A stretch of DNA of 64,000 nt from Emticicia sp. BO119 (GCF_013912375.1 NZ_JACETV010000004.1:310001-374000); one strand, 5' to 3'. Shown: positions 37,046 to 47,479, counted from the stretch's first letter. Translations and numbers: made by a program. Notes: generated by a model from the sequence alone, not told the origin.

Positions 37046-38566
37046 TCAGCTTTTTACCATCTCTAAAATATCATCCAGATACTCACGCGAATTGCTCAGG
37101 CGAGGTACTTTGTTTTGGCCTCCTAATTTCCCGCGTTTCGACATCCACTGATAAAAAGTGCCATTTTCTACAAAGTGTATTTTAGGTTCCGACAAAGCCA
37201 TATTTTTAAAGCGTTTGGCATCGTAGTCTGAATTTACCTTTCTTAAGGTATCGTCTAAAATCTTGGTAAAAACGTCTTCGTCGTCAGGCTTGTTCGAAAA
37301 CTCTATTACCCATTCATGGCCACCTTTATTATTTTCGCCCATATATACCGGACCGGCTGTGTAATCTACCATTGTTGCACCCGTTGACTTACAGGCTTCA
37401 GTAATAGCAATATCCGCATTTTCAATTACAACCTCCTCACCAAAAGCATTGATAAAATGTTTGGTACGGCCGCTTACTTTAATTCTGAATGGATACTTAG
37501 AGGTAAACTTTATGGTATCACCAATTTTATATCGCCATAAACCTGCATTGGTCGAAATCACTAAGGCATAGTTTTTATCTAATTCAACTTCGTCAAGCAA
37601 AAGGGTTTTAGGATGGTCTTTTTCCCATTCTTCCATTGGGATAAACTCATAAAACACACCATAATCGAGCATCAGAAGCATTTCACCTACACGCCCTAAT
37701 TCGTCCTGAATCGCAAAAAAACCTTCTGAAGCATTATACGTTTCAAGATAAGCTACCTGTTCGGATGGGAAAAATTTAGTTCGGAATAATTCACGATAGG
37801 GTTGAAAGGCTACTGCACCATGCACAAAAACCTCAAAATTCTCCCATACCTCTAACATATTTTTCTTTCCGGTTCGTTCCAGAATATTTTCGAGAAGTAC
37901 TACAGTCCAGGTAGGCACACCTAAGATACTGGTTACGTTTTCCTGCGAGCAGATTTCAATCATCTGTTCCATTTTCTCTTCCCAGTTTTCCATCAGGGCT
38001 ATATCAATAGGTGGGGTACGAATGAAATCTGCCCAGGTGGGCAGGTTTTTCATAATAACAGCTGATATATCACCTGCCTGCGTATTAGGATTAAAAGGGT
38101 TTTTATGCAATGTACCACCTATCGACAATCCTTTACCCTCATAAAGCTTGGCATCAGGGCGATTGTTAATATACAAGGTCATCATGTCCTTTCCCCCTCT
38201 ATAATGGCAATCTTCCAGTGACTCTTCAGAAACCGGAAGAAATTTACTTCGGGAGTTGGTAGTACCCGATGATTTTGAAAACCATTTAATATCTGAAGAC
38301 CAAAGCACATTCTGCTCACCTTTCAGCACCCTTTCAATATATGGGAATAGCTCCTCATAAGTAGAAATAGGGACTCTTTCCTGAAAATCTTTGATAGTTT
38401 CTATACTTCCATAGCTATATTTTAATCCCCATTCTGTATAACGGGCATTTTCAATCAGTTCATGGAACATACGGTGTTGCGTTTCAATAGGATATTGCAG
38501 GAACTCCTCAATACGCTCAATACGTCTCTTGATAAAGAAGCCAAGTATGTCGTTTAAAATGCCCAC
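37046..38566 (-). CDS. GH3-family acyl-adenylating protein
   Basis: A 506-residue cytosolic protein of the GH3 fold, named from plant auxin-amide synthetases and part of the ANL (acyl-CoA synthetase-like) superfamily. The ATP-binding P-loop equivalent is KSSGTTNSRSKFLPVS (about 95-112), the GYFAIQ-like part is YNASEGFFAIQ (about 280), and LVISTNAGLWRYKIGDTIKF is typical. It probably activates a carboxylic acid and joins it to an amino acid or thiol, but bacterial substrates of this group are not established. It is transcribed alone with a strong terminator. Confidence 0.88.
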   Translation of the reverse strand: MGILNDILGFFIKRRIERIEEFLQYPIETQHRMFHELIENARYTEWGLKYSYGSIETIKDFQERVPISTYEELFPYIERVLKGEQNVLWSSDIKWFSKSSGTTNSRSKFLPVSEESLEDCHYRGGKDMMTLYINNRPDAKLYEGKGLSIGGTLHKNPFNPNTQAGDISAVIMKNLPTWADFIRTPPIDIALMENWEEKMEQMIEICSQENVTSILGVPTWTVVLLENILERTGKKNMLEVWENFEVFVHGAVAFQPYRELFRTKFFPSEQVAYLETYNASEGFFAIQDELGRVGEMLLMLDYGVFYEFIPMEEWEKDHPKTLLLDEVELDKNYALVISTNAGLWRYKIGDTIKFTSKYPFRIKVSGRTKHFINAFGEEVVIENADIAITEACKSTGATMVDYTAGPVYMGENNKGGHEWVIEFSNKPDDEDVFTKILDDTLRKVNSDYDAKRFKNMALSEPKIHFVENGTFYQWMSKRGKLGGQNKVPRLSNSREYLDDILEMVKS

Positions 38567-38692
38567 GCCGTTAAAATATGCTTTAAAAACTGCCTAAATT
38601 ATATAAATTTCTTTGTTCGCACATCATTTAAAAAAGCTTGTTTTTCCTCATAGCAGTCAAAGCATTGATATTGAATCATTTGCTATAATTTA

Positions 38693-39574
38693 TTATAATC
38701 CCTTTGCCCGGTCAGGATAATCAGTTATTACGCCATCACAACCTACTGCTTTTACTTTTTCCATTTCATCTCTTTTGTTCACCGTCCATGGAATTACCCT
38801 GATACCTAAATCGTGTAATTGCTTCACACGCTCAGTATTTACCTGTGTATAATAAGGGCTCCAGATGTCAGGTTTAAAACCCAGTTTATCTAAATTTACC
38901 TGTACATCGTTATTAGCTCTTGGCTCTATTAAAGCAGCAAGCTCTATCCTTTTGTATTTCCCGGCTTCCATTTGAGCATGCCAGAATTTCAACACATTGT
39001 AATCGAAACTCTGTATATTCACTCGCGTTAAAGGCAGCTCTTTTACGATAATACTATAAACCAGATCTGAAAACTCAGGATAATCCGGTTGTGTTTTACC
39101 GATTTCCTTTTCGCTGCTTTTTATCTCAACATTATATTTAACCGGAGGTAAGCCTTTTTGTTTGGTATATTTCTCAATCTCGCGTATCATGTCTTTAAAC
39201 AAAGGCTTATATGTTTTCATTTTCTCCTGTTCAGGAAAACCCTTATTGCCACGAGAGCCCACATCATACTTTTTTATTTCTTTATAGTCAAGTGTGTACA
39301 AGTTTCCCTGTGTTTCTTTAGTTACAAATTCACCGTTGGGGGCGGTCGTGATATCAGGATTAAAATACGTATCGTGTGAAACAACAACTTTTTTATCTTT
39401 TGAAATTACCACGTCTAATTCAATCACGTGTGCACCTAAATCGATGGCTTTTTTAAACGATGGAATGGTGTTTTCAGGAACAAGGCCACGTGCACCACGA
39501 TGACCCTCAATTTGAAAAGGCATGGTTTGAGCGAATGTTAAAATCGGAAATAAAAATAATACTAAGACTTTCAT
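38693..39574 (-). CDS. Glycerophosphodiester phosphodiesterase, exported
   Basis: A 293-residue exported TIM-barrel enzyme that splits glycerophosphodiesters into an alcohol and glycerol 3-phosphate. Signal peptide 1-16. The catalytic GHRGARG motif (His25) and the metal residues in ENTIPSFKKAIDLGAHVIELDVVISKD are present, as is the second His in VVVSHD. The C-terminus has the PWTVNK and GVITDYPD blocks. It lies 40 bases upstream of the next minus-strand gene start region and may be separate. Confidence 0.92.
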   Translation of the reverse strand: MKVLVLFLFPILTFAQTMPFQIEGHRGARGLVPENTIPSFKKAIDLGAHVIELDVVISKDKKVVVSHDTYFNPDITTAPNGEFVTKETQGNLYTLDYKEIKKYDVGSRGNKGFPEQEKMKTYKPLFKDMIREIEKYTKQKGLPPVKYNVEIKSSEKEIGKTQPDYPEFSDLVYSIIVKELPLTRVNIQSFDYNVLKFWHAQMEAGKYKRIELAALIEPRANNDVQVNLDKLGFKPDIWSPYYTQVNTERVKQLHDLGIRVIPWTVNKRDEMEKVKAVGCDGVITDYPDRAKGL

Positions 39575-39613
39575 GTGTATTTAGGATTGAATAATGAAGA
39601 AAAAATATAATAT

Positions 39614-41845
39614 CTATACATTCCACCAGTAGGTGAATTTCACAACTAAGCTACGGTTTCTGACTTTAAATGTATCAGAAAAATAGTTATCAGTATAAAC
39701 TAAAAATAAATCTGATGCCGGGCTGTACCGCCATTGCAGACGGGTATTAATATTAAAATTGTTGTTCTGATTATTATATTGCACGAAATTAGTCAGAAAC
39801 AATTTATTTGTAAAGGTAACATCTATTTTAGGCCCCAGCAGCCAGAGATTGTATTGTTTATTTATTAATTCTTTCGGCAACAAAGGGTCATCTTTAAATT
39901 CCAGACGATTATAGTTGGCACTCATTGTTATAGCTACGTAAGGCTGAAAACGATAACCAATTTCACCATTCAGACGAAGGCGTGTACCATTAGCATAATA
40001 CCCGCCATAACGCGTAGAAATCAGATAAGTTAATAGAGCCTGGGGTTTAGAGGTATAGTCAAATCCTGCTGAATTCCATTGATGTTCGCTACCTTTTGGT
40101 AAAAAGGCTTTGACATAATTGGTTGGATCAAAAGGACTCAATAGTTTGACATAATTATGTGCGGCCCAAACCAGTAGGGTATTGGTCTTACGAAAATTGA
40201 TTTTATAACCTATAAACTTCTCGTTTTCTGTTTCCTGTGAAAAATCTTTTGTAAAATAATGGGTCAACATGGCAGTTGGCCCATGACTTAGCACGGCACC
40301 TCCGGGTTTAGGAAAGAACAGATAGGCTACTTGTGGATTAAGTTTTCCATAATTGATTCGTGGAACATAGCCTACTTCTGCCGAATAAGTATTCCCTACC
40401 TGCTCCACTTGTACACCAGTCACCCATTTCTTAGAGGTGTATAGAATGTTCCCGGCAAAAACGGCATCATTATTCATCGTATTTGGACCAAACGAGTTCA
40501 GGTATAAAAATTTACCTGTCCAGTCGTTCTTTTTAGAAGCAAGGTTATACTCAATACCTATATTCCGGTTAAATTGAGAAAGGCTATTCAATCTGATTAA
40601 TGAATCGGAAAGGCTCCCATAATTCAAGGTCTCCTTATTGACAAACATGATAGCTATATTGGAACGGGCAAACATACGGCGTTGTAAGGCTATTACACCA
40701 AAGTTTTGCGCAGGCACGCCGGTCTCATTTTTCCCTGTTTGCATATCCATAAACCCAATACGCCAATCTTTATTGAGTTTCCCGCTTAATCTTGCCCCAA
40801 AATTAATAGGGGCGTTCAGACCAATCCGCCGGGAGAAAAAAGGACGGATATTAGTATAGCCAAAATTAGAGAACAAGTCTCCGTTTTCTAAAAAAAACTG
40901 TCGTTTTTCTGGAAAAAGCAGTTCAAAACGATCGAGATTGGTTTGTTGTTGGTCAACTTCCACTTGCGAGAAGTCAGGGTTCACTGTCAGATCTAAATTC
41001 AACGAAGAGGTAAGTCCTACTTTCGCGTCAAAACCTATGTCTCCTCGTAATTTAGTTGGTGAATGGCTTTCCTGATTGGCACTTACTCCTCCCAGAACAT
41101 ATGGAATAATTGAGATATTTGAGCCTGCCTGTGGTGGTGGCTGATCCCACACCAGAGAAGCACAATACGCCAGTGAAGCCGTAGGGAACTGTCGTGGAAC
41201 AGGTGCCCATGATGATTTTTCAGTAGTTTTTAAATCAAGTCGGCTGAAATTAACCCCCCAGCGGGTTATGCCTTTTTTATAACGCAGGGTCTTAAACGGA
41301 ATAGCAGCCTCCCAGATCCATTTATCATCGTCATATTTTACTTCTGATATCCATTTGTTCTCCCAGCTCAGGTTAGCCGCACTCCCGTTATAGAGCAAGC
41401 CGTCCCATTGTGCCCCGTGCGCATTGGCACCAAAAGTAAAGCCATTGGTCTGGTCGTCAAAAGTATCTATAAATAATAAATCATTGTCGTTTTTTCCAAA
41501 AGTGAAATCCCGTTTCAAAGATTCAACCATATAAGGACCGGGAGCATATTCATAATTGATAAAAAGCACATACAGGTTTTTATCATCATAGGTCATTTTT
41601 ACTTCTGTTTTTACGAAAGCCTTGCTGGTATCCATCGGCAAAACCTGATAAAAATCCGTAGCTAACTGTGCTTCTGCCCAGGCTCTTTCGTCCGGGATAC
41701 CATCAACCTTGATGGGAGAGGTAGCCGGATGAATGCGGTACTCAATTTTATCGTTTTTCTTTTGGGCATAGGTAGTAAGAGAGAGAAAAACAAAAAGGAA
41801 TATAAATAGGGTAAAGTAAGAAGATTTTTCAAAAACAGGTTTCAA
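39614..41845 (-). CDS. DUF5916-type outer-membrane protein with CBM9-like N-terminus
   Basis: A 743-residue outer-membrane protein. Signal peptide about 1-27. Residues about 35-230 form a carbohydrate-binding (CBM9-like) fold seen in SPIKVDGIPDERAWAEAQ and DDKNLYVLFINYEY. The rest is a DUF5916 beta-barrel with alternating strands and an aromatic C-terminus (VVKFTYWWNV). FSQVEVDQQQTNLDRFELLFPEKRQFFLEN is the family signature. A role in binding or uptake of a carbohydrate is suggested by the fold but not shown. It lies downstream of porV on the same strand, after a strong terminator. Confidence 0.82.
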   Translation of the reverse strand: MKPVFEKSSYFTLFIFLFVFLSLTTYAQKKNDKIEYRIHPATSPIKVDGIPDERAWAEAQLATDFYQVLPMDTSKAFVKTEVKMTYDDKNLYVLFINYEYAPGPYMVESLKRDFTFGKNDNDLLFIDTFDDQTNGFTFGANAHGAQWDGLLYNGSAANLSWENKWISEVKYDDDKWIWEAAIPFKTLRYKKGITRWGVNFSRLDLKTTEKSSWAPVPRQFPTASLAYCASLVWDQPPPQAGSNISIIPYVLGGVSANQESHSPTKLRGDIGFDAKVGLTSSLNLDLTVNPDFSQVEVDQQQTNLDRFELLFPEKRQFFLENGDLFSNFGYTNIRPFFSRRIGLNAPINFGARLSGKLNKDWRIGFMDMQTGKNETGVPAQNFGVIALQRRMFARSNIAIMFVNKETLNYGSLSDSLIRLNSLSQFNRNIGIEYNLASKKNDWTGKFLYLNSFGPNTMNNDAVFAGNILYTSKKWVTGVQVEQVGNTYSAEVGYVPRINYGKLNPQVAYLFFPKPGGAVLSHGPTAMLTHYFTKDFSQETENEKFIGYKINFRKTNTLLVWAAHNYVKLLSPFDPTNYVKAFLPKGSEHQWNSAGFDYTSKPQALLTYLISTRYGGYYANGTRLRLNGEIGYRFQPYVAITMSANYNRLEFKDDPLLPKELINKQYNLWLLGPKIDVTFTNKLFLTNFVQYNNQNNNFNINTRLQWRYSPASDLFLVYTDNYFSDTFKVRNRSLVVKFTYWWNV

Positions 41846-41898
41846 AGTTTTTTATATGTTATAAGGTTGAGCCAGTAAAGTTACAAAGCTAAAAAACA

Positions 41899-41932
41899 AA
41901 AACCTCACAGTTTCTTAAAACTATGAGGTTTT
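41899..41932 (-). terminator. Terminator of porV
   Basis: AAAACCTCA (41899-41907) pairs with TGAGGTTTT (41924-41932). The stem continues inwards after one mismatch with AGTTT (41909-41913) and AAACT (41918-41922). The minus strand then runs into TTTGTTTTTT. Confidence 0.85.
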
Positions 41933-41964
41933 GTGTATGAATTATCTTATAAATCTCTACTATA

Positions 41965-43155
41965 CTATTCAGCAGGCTCTTCAGATGGATCAGCCACTTT
42001 CTTCGATTGCATATCAAAAATCAGGGAAATACGCCATGTATTGGCTAAAGCATTACCTTGTGATACCGGAATCAGGTAAGCGAAATCAATACCGTAGCTG
42101 TTTTTCAACCGTAATCCTAAGCCTGCAGTTACATATTTATCACCACCTTTATAACTACTTTGCATAAAATAACCCGTACGCACAGCAAAAACATTGTTAT
42201 ACCAGTATTCTACTCCTAAAGAACCAGTAAATTCTCTCAACTCTTCCTTAAAGCCATCGGGGGCGTCAGAGAAAGAAGAGAAAATAGCCTGAATAGAACC
42301 TAATTCTGCAGGGTTTTTACCTTTGATAATGTTACCATTATTATCTCTCAAAGGAGGAGTAGGCACCAATAATTTGTTCACATCAACTAAGAAGTTGAAC
42401 TGATTGTAGTTATCTATCTTATAATTCAGGTTACCGCCTAATTTAAGGTTTGTCGGTAAGAAATAACGGTCACGACCATAGTTTACTTTGCCTCCCAGAT
42501 TCTGAATAACTGCACCTGCCGAAAATGCAGGGCCTTTTTCACGGTTTCTTATGGTTGGAGAATCCTGCGTATAATAGAACGAAATATCACCTGCTACTGT
42601 ATTAGCTGGTTTACTGGCTACGTTATTGATTACTTGTGAGCCTATCAGGTTTGAGTGAATATACTTCAGATTCAGCCCCATAGCAATATCTCTGTTCAGT
42701 TTACGGCTATATCCGGCAGCAATATTAAAATCTCTTGATTGGAAGGTGCCTACATTTTCGCCGAAAGAATTAGTAAACTCAATATTACCCTGATTGAAAT
42801 ACGTCATGGATAAACCTAATACCTGATCTCTCGCAACTTTCTTAAAGATAGAAGCATGAAGAAGACCCATATCATCTACCAGATCTCTGAGCCAGGGAGT
42901 GTACGAAACACTCGAACCAAGGCTACGGTCAAGAAAAGGTAATTTAGCAGTATTCCAATACATAGAGTTGGCATCAGGTGTAGAAGCTACCCCTGCGTCG
43001 CCTAAAGCTGCTCCTCTTGAGTCTGGTGAAAAAGTAAGAAACGGAACAGCAGAAGAAACTACCCTTTTTTCAGTAGAGGCAGAGACTTGCGCTTGCGCCG
43101 AAAAAGAATGTATTAAAACTAAACTTGCCACAAGGGCCAAAAATTTGCTTTTCAT
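41965..43155 (-). CDS. porV: Type IX secretion system outer-membrane protein PorV
   Basis: A 396-residue outer-membrane beta-barrel (FadL-like) that carries cargo from the translocon to the PorU sortase. Signal peptide about 1-22 (ending SAQAQ). The hallmark block near the start is VPFLTFSPDSRGAALGDAGVAS followed by SMYWNTAKL. The barrel strands fill the rest, and a charged tail follows. It lies just downstream of porU on the same strand, 101 bases apart, so the attachment complex is encoded here. Confidence 0.95.
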   Translation of the reverse strand: MKSKFLALVASLVLIHSFSAQAQVSASTEKRVVSSAVPFLTFSPDSRGAALGDAGVASTPDANSMYWNTAKLPFLDRSLGSSVSYTPWLRDLVDDMGLLHASIFKKVARDQVLGLSMTYFNQGNIEFTNSFGENVGTFQSRDFNIAAGYSRKLNRDIAMGLNLKYIHSNLIGSQVINNVASKPANTVAGDISFYYTQDSPTIRNREKGPAFSAGAVIQNLGGKVNYGRDRYFLPTNLKLGGNLNYKIDNYNQFNFLVDVNKLLVPTPPLRDNNGNIIKGKNPAELGSIQAIFSSFSDAPDGFKEELREFTGSLGVEYWYNNVFAVRTGYFMQSSYKGGDKYVTAGLGLRLKNSYGIDFAYLIPVSQGNALANTWRISLIFDMQSKKVADPSEEPAE

Positions 43156-43234
43156 GAGAGCTTTTTTTTCATTCTACCCAAAAATGGGGTACTTTAATAT
43201 ATTGTTTGTATTGGATTCTGTTAATTTAAGGCAT

Positions 43235-43242
43235 CAAATATA
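43235..43242 (-). promoter_or_regulatory. Possible -7 box of porV
   Basis: Reads TATATTTG on the minus strand, with TTTG 21 bases upstream (43264-43267, inside the end of porU). This would give porV its own promoter in addition to read-through from porU. Confidence 0.4.
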
Positions 43243-43256
43243 ACAGTTTTTCTTTC

Positions 43257-46200
43257 TTACTTCCAAAATACTAATTTTCCGGAGGCATAAGTTTTTATTC
43301 TATGGTCTAAAAATCTGGCAGTAATCCTATAAAAGTATATACCTACCGTTAGGTCTTGAGGGTCAATATTCATGCCAATATTCAGTGTCTGAAAGCACGA
43401 ATAACATAACTCCGACTTCTCAAAAATTGTTCTGCCCGATTTGTCAAAAACCTTGATTTCAAACTCAATGTCTTCACCTTCAGCATTATGTTCAATCAGA
43501 AAACTGGTTGCTCCCTGAAAAGGATTAGGATAATTGTATGCTTGCAATAACCTGAACTTTTCATTCTCTACTATGAACTCTAACGATGCCTCCGTAGAAT
43601 TATTATAGATGTCCCAGATTTTTAATTTAACGGTGAAGACACCAGCCGGGAGCTTCCCAAAAGCATATTTTAAGAGTCCCTTGGTATAGTCTTCATCGCT
43701 CATAAAGTATTGATTAACAATAACTTGTAAGGTGTCGTTAAGTGTAAGCAACATTTCATGACCTATTCCGGCTTGTGATAAATTAATGCCACTATCATCT
43801 GAAATTTTAGCTTCCAGGATATTGTTTTTATCTACAAAAAGTTCAATTTCAGGCCCTTTGGTATCAATGCCTGTAACGGCTTCACTACCGCCAATCAATA
43901 TTCTCTCAAAACTCCCGATGGCATCGTTGCTACTATCTGCTAAAACCGCATAACAAGTGATTTTGCCCGTACCTAACTGATAATTAATATCTTTGGGAAC
44001 AATAAAATTAACAGAAAAATTACCGTTTTTTACAGCTACTTTGCCCTCAAAAATCTTATTCTGATAAATCTGATAACTGAATTTATCTGTTTTCTGCCCC
44101 AGTGTGCTTACAGTAGAGGGCTTATCAAATACTGAAATAATTACGTAACCATTAAAATCAGTTTTTAGTTTGTCAGAGCCCGACTCCTGTATAATCCCCT
44201 CTATGTTTACTTTAGCTAATGCCTTTAATGTCTGGTTTTCAGGGGGCTGATTATTAATTCTGGTAATCGTTACCTTATCTGTCGGATACGCTAATTTCAT
44301 CGAAGGGTCTCCTAATAATGAAAAGTTTCGGTTATTTACCCCACTTAATGAATTGTTTTTAGTATGTCTGAAAATATCGCCCAACCGCCAGTTCATCTGC
44401 TGTTTCTCTAAGACGAAAGCTGAATAAAATGCGTTGTTTAGCAAAAAATTTGTATATGAATAAACTGGGCGGGTAGTGGTTAATAAACCAATAGCACCAC
44501 CTCTCGGGCTAAGCATGGCTATCTCAGCACCTGATACAACTGAAGGGTCATCAAAACGACCAAAAGAGCAGGTAGCTGTCAGAAACAAAGGCATATTGCT
44601 CAGATTTCTCCACGATTCAATCTGGTCAATCGTCAGGATTTTTTCTTCCGTCCAGCCGTCTGGCCCTCCATGTCCACTATAATTCACAATCAGGCTTCCT
44701 TCATTTACCACCTTATTTAAGGTCTTGTTGGCATCGGGCGCAATAGTACCGGTCGAAGTAGAGATTTGTTTATAATTATCTACGTAGATTTTATTAATAA
44801 AAAGATTTTCGTCCTGATTTTCAATCAGGCTGGCAATTCTGTCTGCATCTTCCTGATGAATATTACCGTCACCATCATCTGCCACAAAACTCACTTTACT
44901 CCGCCATTTCCCAATTGTACGGGCATTGTTGGCATAATAAATCAGCTTATCAACCACATTTTTAGCCTCTTCGACCGATTTAACCGGAAGTCTCCCCACA
45001 CTAATATCCTGTGTATGATCTCCTTGGTTGTTTTCTGCCCATTCACCCTCATGGTTTTCAAGAAATCCAAAATAATCGTCTGATGCAAAGCTGAAAATCG
45101 GATTCAGCGATTCACGGCTTTCATAAGTAGGTATAAAGAGTGCAGGATTGACGTACGCAAACTGGTTATTGTTTTTATAATCATAGGTAGCATCGCCAAA
45201 TAAAAGCAGATATTTAAACTTTGTTGGATTTTTCAGCCATAAAAAACGGGCGAAGTCACGAATAGCACTGATATCAGGCTTGCCCGATGCAAATTCATTG
45301 TAAACCTCATCTATGGTAGCTACCATCACCGAGAGCTTATCATTTGTTCTTCTGAAATCTGCTAACCTTTCTGCTTGGGCATTCCATTCAGGTAGTGTAA
45401 CAATCAATAAATCCGGCACTTCTGTTTCATGGAGGTTCTGATTAGCTATTGCCTGAATAGTACCTGGCTCTAAGAGGTTTTTATCAGTAAATAAAACAAA
45501 GGTTTTCAGGCTATCTTGAGTTGCTAAACCAAAGGAGGCTTCTGCCGCATTCAGTGTATAAGCAATATTATCAGGGACTTGTGCATGAGTAATATCCCAT
45601 ATTTTAGACTGGGCATTGGCATTGGTTACTTTAAATAGAGTATTTACATTGTTCAAACTTTCTAAAGACCTTACCAACGTTTGGGTATCATAAAACTGCA
45701 AAGTTCGTTTCGACTGAATCTCAAAGTAATTCAGATAGGCGGTAGCTGATGATTGATTGCCCTTATTGAAAGTATAGGTGAGTTTAAGCGCATTTCCACT
45801 TGGGATGCTGGCAGTAAAAGTTGAAGTAGTTTCTGTGCCTTTCAAATCATAAATACCTTTAATATCGTATTGCCCTGCCCTGATAGGATTAAATACCAGA
45901 TTGCCAACGTTGGCGTTATTGAGTTTCAGACCTAATTGTGTTGAAATATAAGCAGTGCCTACGGCAGAAGTAGTGATTTTTATTGTGGAATTAGGTACTA
46001 AACCTGCAATAGTATGGTCGAAAGACTGCTCGGTATTAATGCCGAAGGCTTCGCCATACCATTCTCTTCCCGAACCACTCAATTCTTTAGCACCCGAACT
46101 TATCAGGTTTTTCTGGTCAAGCTCATGAAACCTGAAATCGTCGAAAGTAGTAATCGTCTGAGAAGACGGTATGTCTGGAGCAGTTTTTACTCTTAGCCCT

Positions 46201-46694
46201 TTGGTATCTCCAATTGTCAGAAAGTAGAAGGTAGAATCTGAATAATAGTTGTTCTCATGGCTTATTTTGCGGATACTGGCATCATAAAAAACGGTATGAG
46301 GACTTTCTGCATAGAAAAGCACGTAATCACTCTCATCAAATTTGCCATCGGTTTCACCGATTACCTCAATTGCGTTTTCTATCAAGTCATTCGGACGTGC
46401 CTCGTTATTTGCTTGTGGTAGTAAAGCCCCGCCATTACCATATAAACGGATATTTTGCGGATTAATTTTACTGATGTCCATCCCAGCTTTTCTCAGAAAA
46501 GCAGCATTAATTTTATGAACTCCTGTTTGCGTAGTAGCAATTTTGTACCATGTGCCTTTACTTAAAACTGAAGATTGTGCCAGCATAAACGTTGGATATA
46601 ATAACCATATAAATCCAATAAAAAGCCATCTTCTGTATTTCAAGGAGTTAAACAGAACTTTGTATAATGCTTTATTTGAGAAGTAAAGATTCAT
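43257..46694 (-). CDS. porU: Type IX secretion system sortase PorU (C25 peptidase)
   Basis: A 1145-residue cell-surface cysteine peptidase that removes C-terminal sorting domains and attaches cargo to A-LPS. A hydrophobic signal anchors residues about 23-40 (ending FMLAQ). A long N-terminal beta region is followed by the gingipain-type C25 domain (about 425-790), with catalytic His675 in NYSGHGG and Cys709 in FLTATCSFG. The C-terminus is a FlgD-like Ig fold (NYPNPFQG onward). It starts after an SprT-like gene (7-base gap) and precedes porV. Confidence 0.95.
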   Translation of the reverse strand: MNLYFSNKALYKVLFNSLKYRRWLFIGFIWLLYPTFMLAQSSVLSKGTWYKIATTQTGVHKINAAFLRKAGMDISKINPQNIRLYGNGGALLPQANNEARPNDLIENAIEVIGETDGKFDESDYVLFYAESPHTVFYDASIRKISHENNYYSDSTFYFLTIGDTKGLRVKTAPDIPSSQTITTFDDFRFHELDQKNLISSGAKELSGSGREWYGEAFGINTEQSFDHTIAGLVPNSTIKITTSAVGTAYISTQLGLKLNNANVGNLVFNPIRAGQYDIKGIYDLKGTETTSTFTASIPSGNALKLTYTFNKGNQSSATAYLNYFEIQSKRTLQFYDTQTLVRSLESLNNVNTLFKVTNANAQSKIWDITHAQVPDNIAYTLNAAEASFGLATQDSLKTFVLFTDKNLLEPGTIQAIANQNLHETEVPDLLIVTLPEWNAQAERLADFRRTNDKLSVMVATIDEVYNEFASGKPDISAIRDFARFLWLKNPTKFKYLLLFGDATYDYKNNNQFAYVNPALFIPTYESRESLNPIFSFASDDYFGFLENHEGEWAENNQGDHTQDISVGRLPVKSVEEAKNVVDKLIYYANNARTIGKWRSKVSFVADDGDGNIHQEDADRIASLIENQDENLFINKIYVDNYKQISTSTGTIAPDANKTLNKVVNEGSLIVNYSGHGGPDGWTEEKILTIDQIESWRNLSNMPLFLTATCSFGRFDDPSVVSGAEIAMLSPRGGAIGLLTTTRPVYSYTNFLLNNAFYSAFVLEKQQMNWRLGDIFRHTKNNSLSGVNNRNFSLLGDPSMKLAYPTDKVTITRINNQPPENQTLKALAKVNIEGIIQESGSDKLKTDFNGYVIISVFDKPSTVSTLGQKTDKFSYQIYQNKIFEGKVAVKNGNFSVNFIVPKDINYQLGTGKITCYAVLADSSNDAIGSFERILIGGSEAVTGIDTKGPEIELFVDKNNILEAKISDDSGINLSQAGIGHEMLLTLNDTLQVIVNQYFMSDEDYTKGLLKYAFGKLPAGVFTVKLKIWDIYNNSTEASLEFIVENEKFRLLQAYNYPNPFQGATSFLIEHNAEGEDIEFEIKVFDKSGRTIFEKSELCYSCFQTLNIGMNIDPQDLTVGIYFYRITARFLDHRIKTYASGKLVFWK

Positions 46695-46701
46695 TCATTT
46701 G

Positions 46702-47427
46702 TTAAATATCTACTAAATCGACCCTTGCTGTGGCCAGAATAGTATATCGTCTTTTACTGGTTCGCTCCATACACAATATACGTGTGCGGCGTTTTTCTAA
46801 TCGCTGAAAAACAGTATTCCGGAACGTAAACCATTGGTTATCGGCCACTTCTGCCAACAGGATACCATTTTGCTGAGTTAAGTCAAAACACTGCAAAGCT
46901 TTTGCTAATGGAGCATAACTTACTGATGAAGCCGCAGGATTACTCATATAATGTGTAAGCGGAACTAATATTGTTTCAGGAAAAACGTTCGGAGTCATCA
47001 TTGGTGACATAAGCAACTGGAAATTTTTTTTCCACTCCTTGCCATGAGGCTCTATTTTTCGTCGGGATTTCCCAAGCCACGCCCTTTGATGGGCAATTTC
47101 ATGAATATAGGTTATCACAAAGGCATATGTACTCAAATCATTATTGACAGTGATTTTATGCTGCCCATCACGGTAACTATAATTGCCAAAACAGGTACTG
47201 CGTGTTCGGGTAATTTTAAACGAAAAAGGCTGTTCTTTCCACAAGGCAAAACAATATTCTACTGCACCAGCAGGTACGTGTTTTGTAAGCATTTCGTGCA
47301 TCTTGCGGGCTACTTGTGGTGTATAGCTATTTGTGGGCTGTAAAGGGGCAGCCGGAGTTGTGGGCGTTGGTTCCTGAAAATTCTTTTTGACTACCTTAAA
47401 TAACCGGGAAAAGGACATGGAAAACAC
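46702..47427 (-). CDS. SprT-like zinc metalloprotease-fold protein
   Basis: A 241-residue protein with the SprT/SPRTN zinc site: HEIAH at 109-113 and the third ligand His in EPHGKEWK about 15 residues on. A proline/threonine-rich stretch (about 20-32) precedes the domain. The frame starts MFSM, and either Met could be used. Family members are predicted or known to cut DNA-bound proteins. It ends seven bases before porU, so cotranscription is likely, although a link to secretion is not known. Confidence 0.8.
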   Translation of the reverse strand: MFSMSFSRLFKVVKKNFQEPTPTTPAAPLQPTNSYTPQVARKMHEMLTKHVPAGAVEYCFALWKEQPFSFKITRTRSTCFGNYSYRDGQHKITVNNDLSTYAFVITYIHEIAHQRAWLGKSRRKIEPHGKEWKKNFQLLMSPMMTPNVFPETILVPLTHYMSNPAASSVSYAPLAKALQCFDLTQQNGILLAEVADNQWFTFRNTVFQRLEKRRTRILCMERTSKRRYTILATARVDLVDI

Positions 47428-47479
47428 TTTTTATCAAAGTTAGGAGATAAAATCTTTATGACGATAACTATTTAATCAA

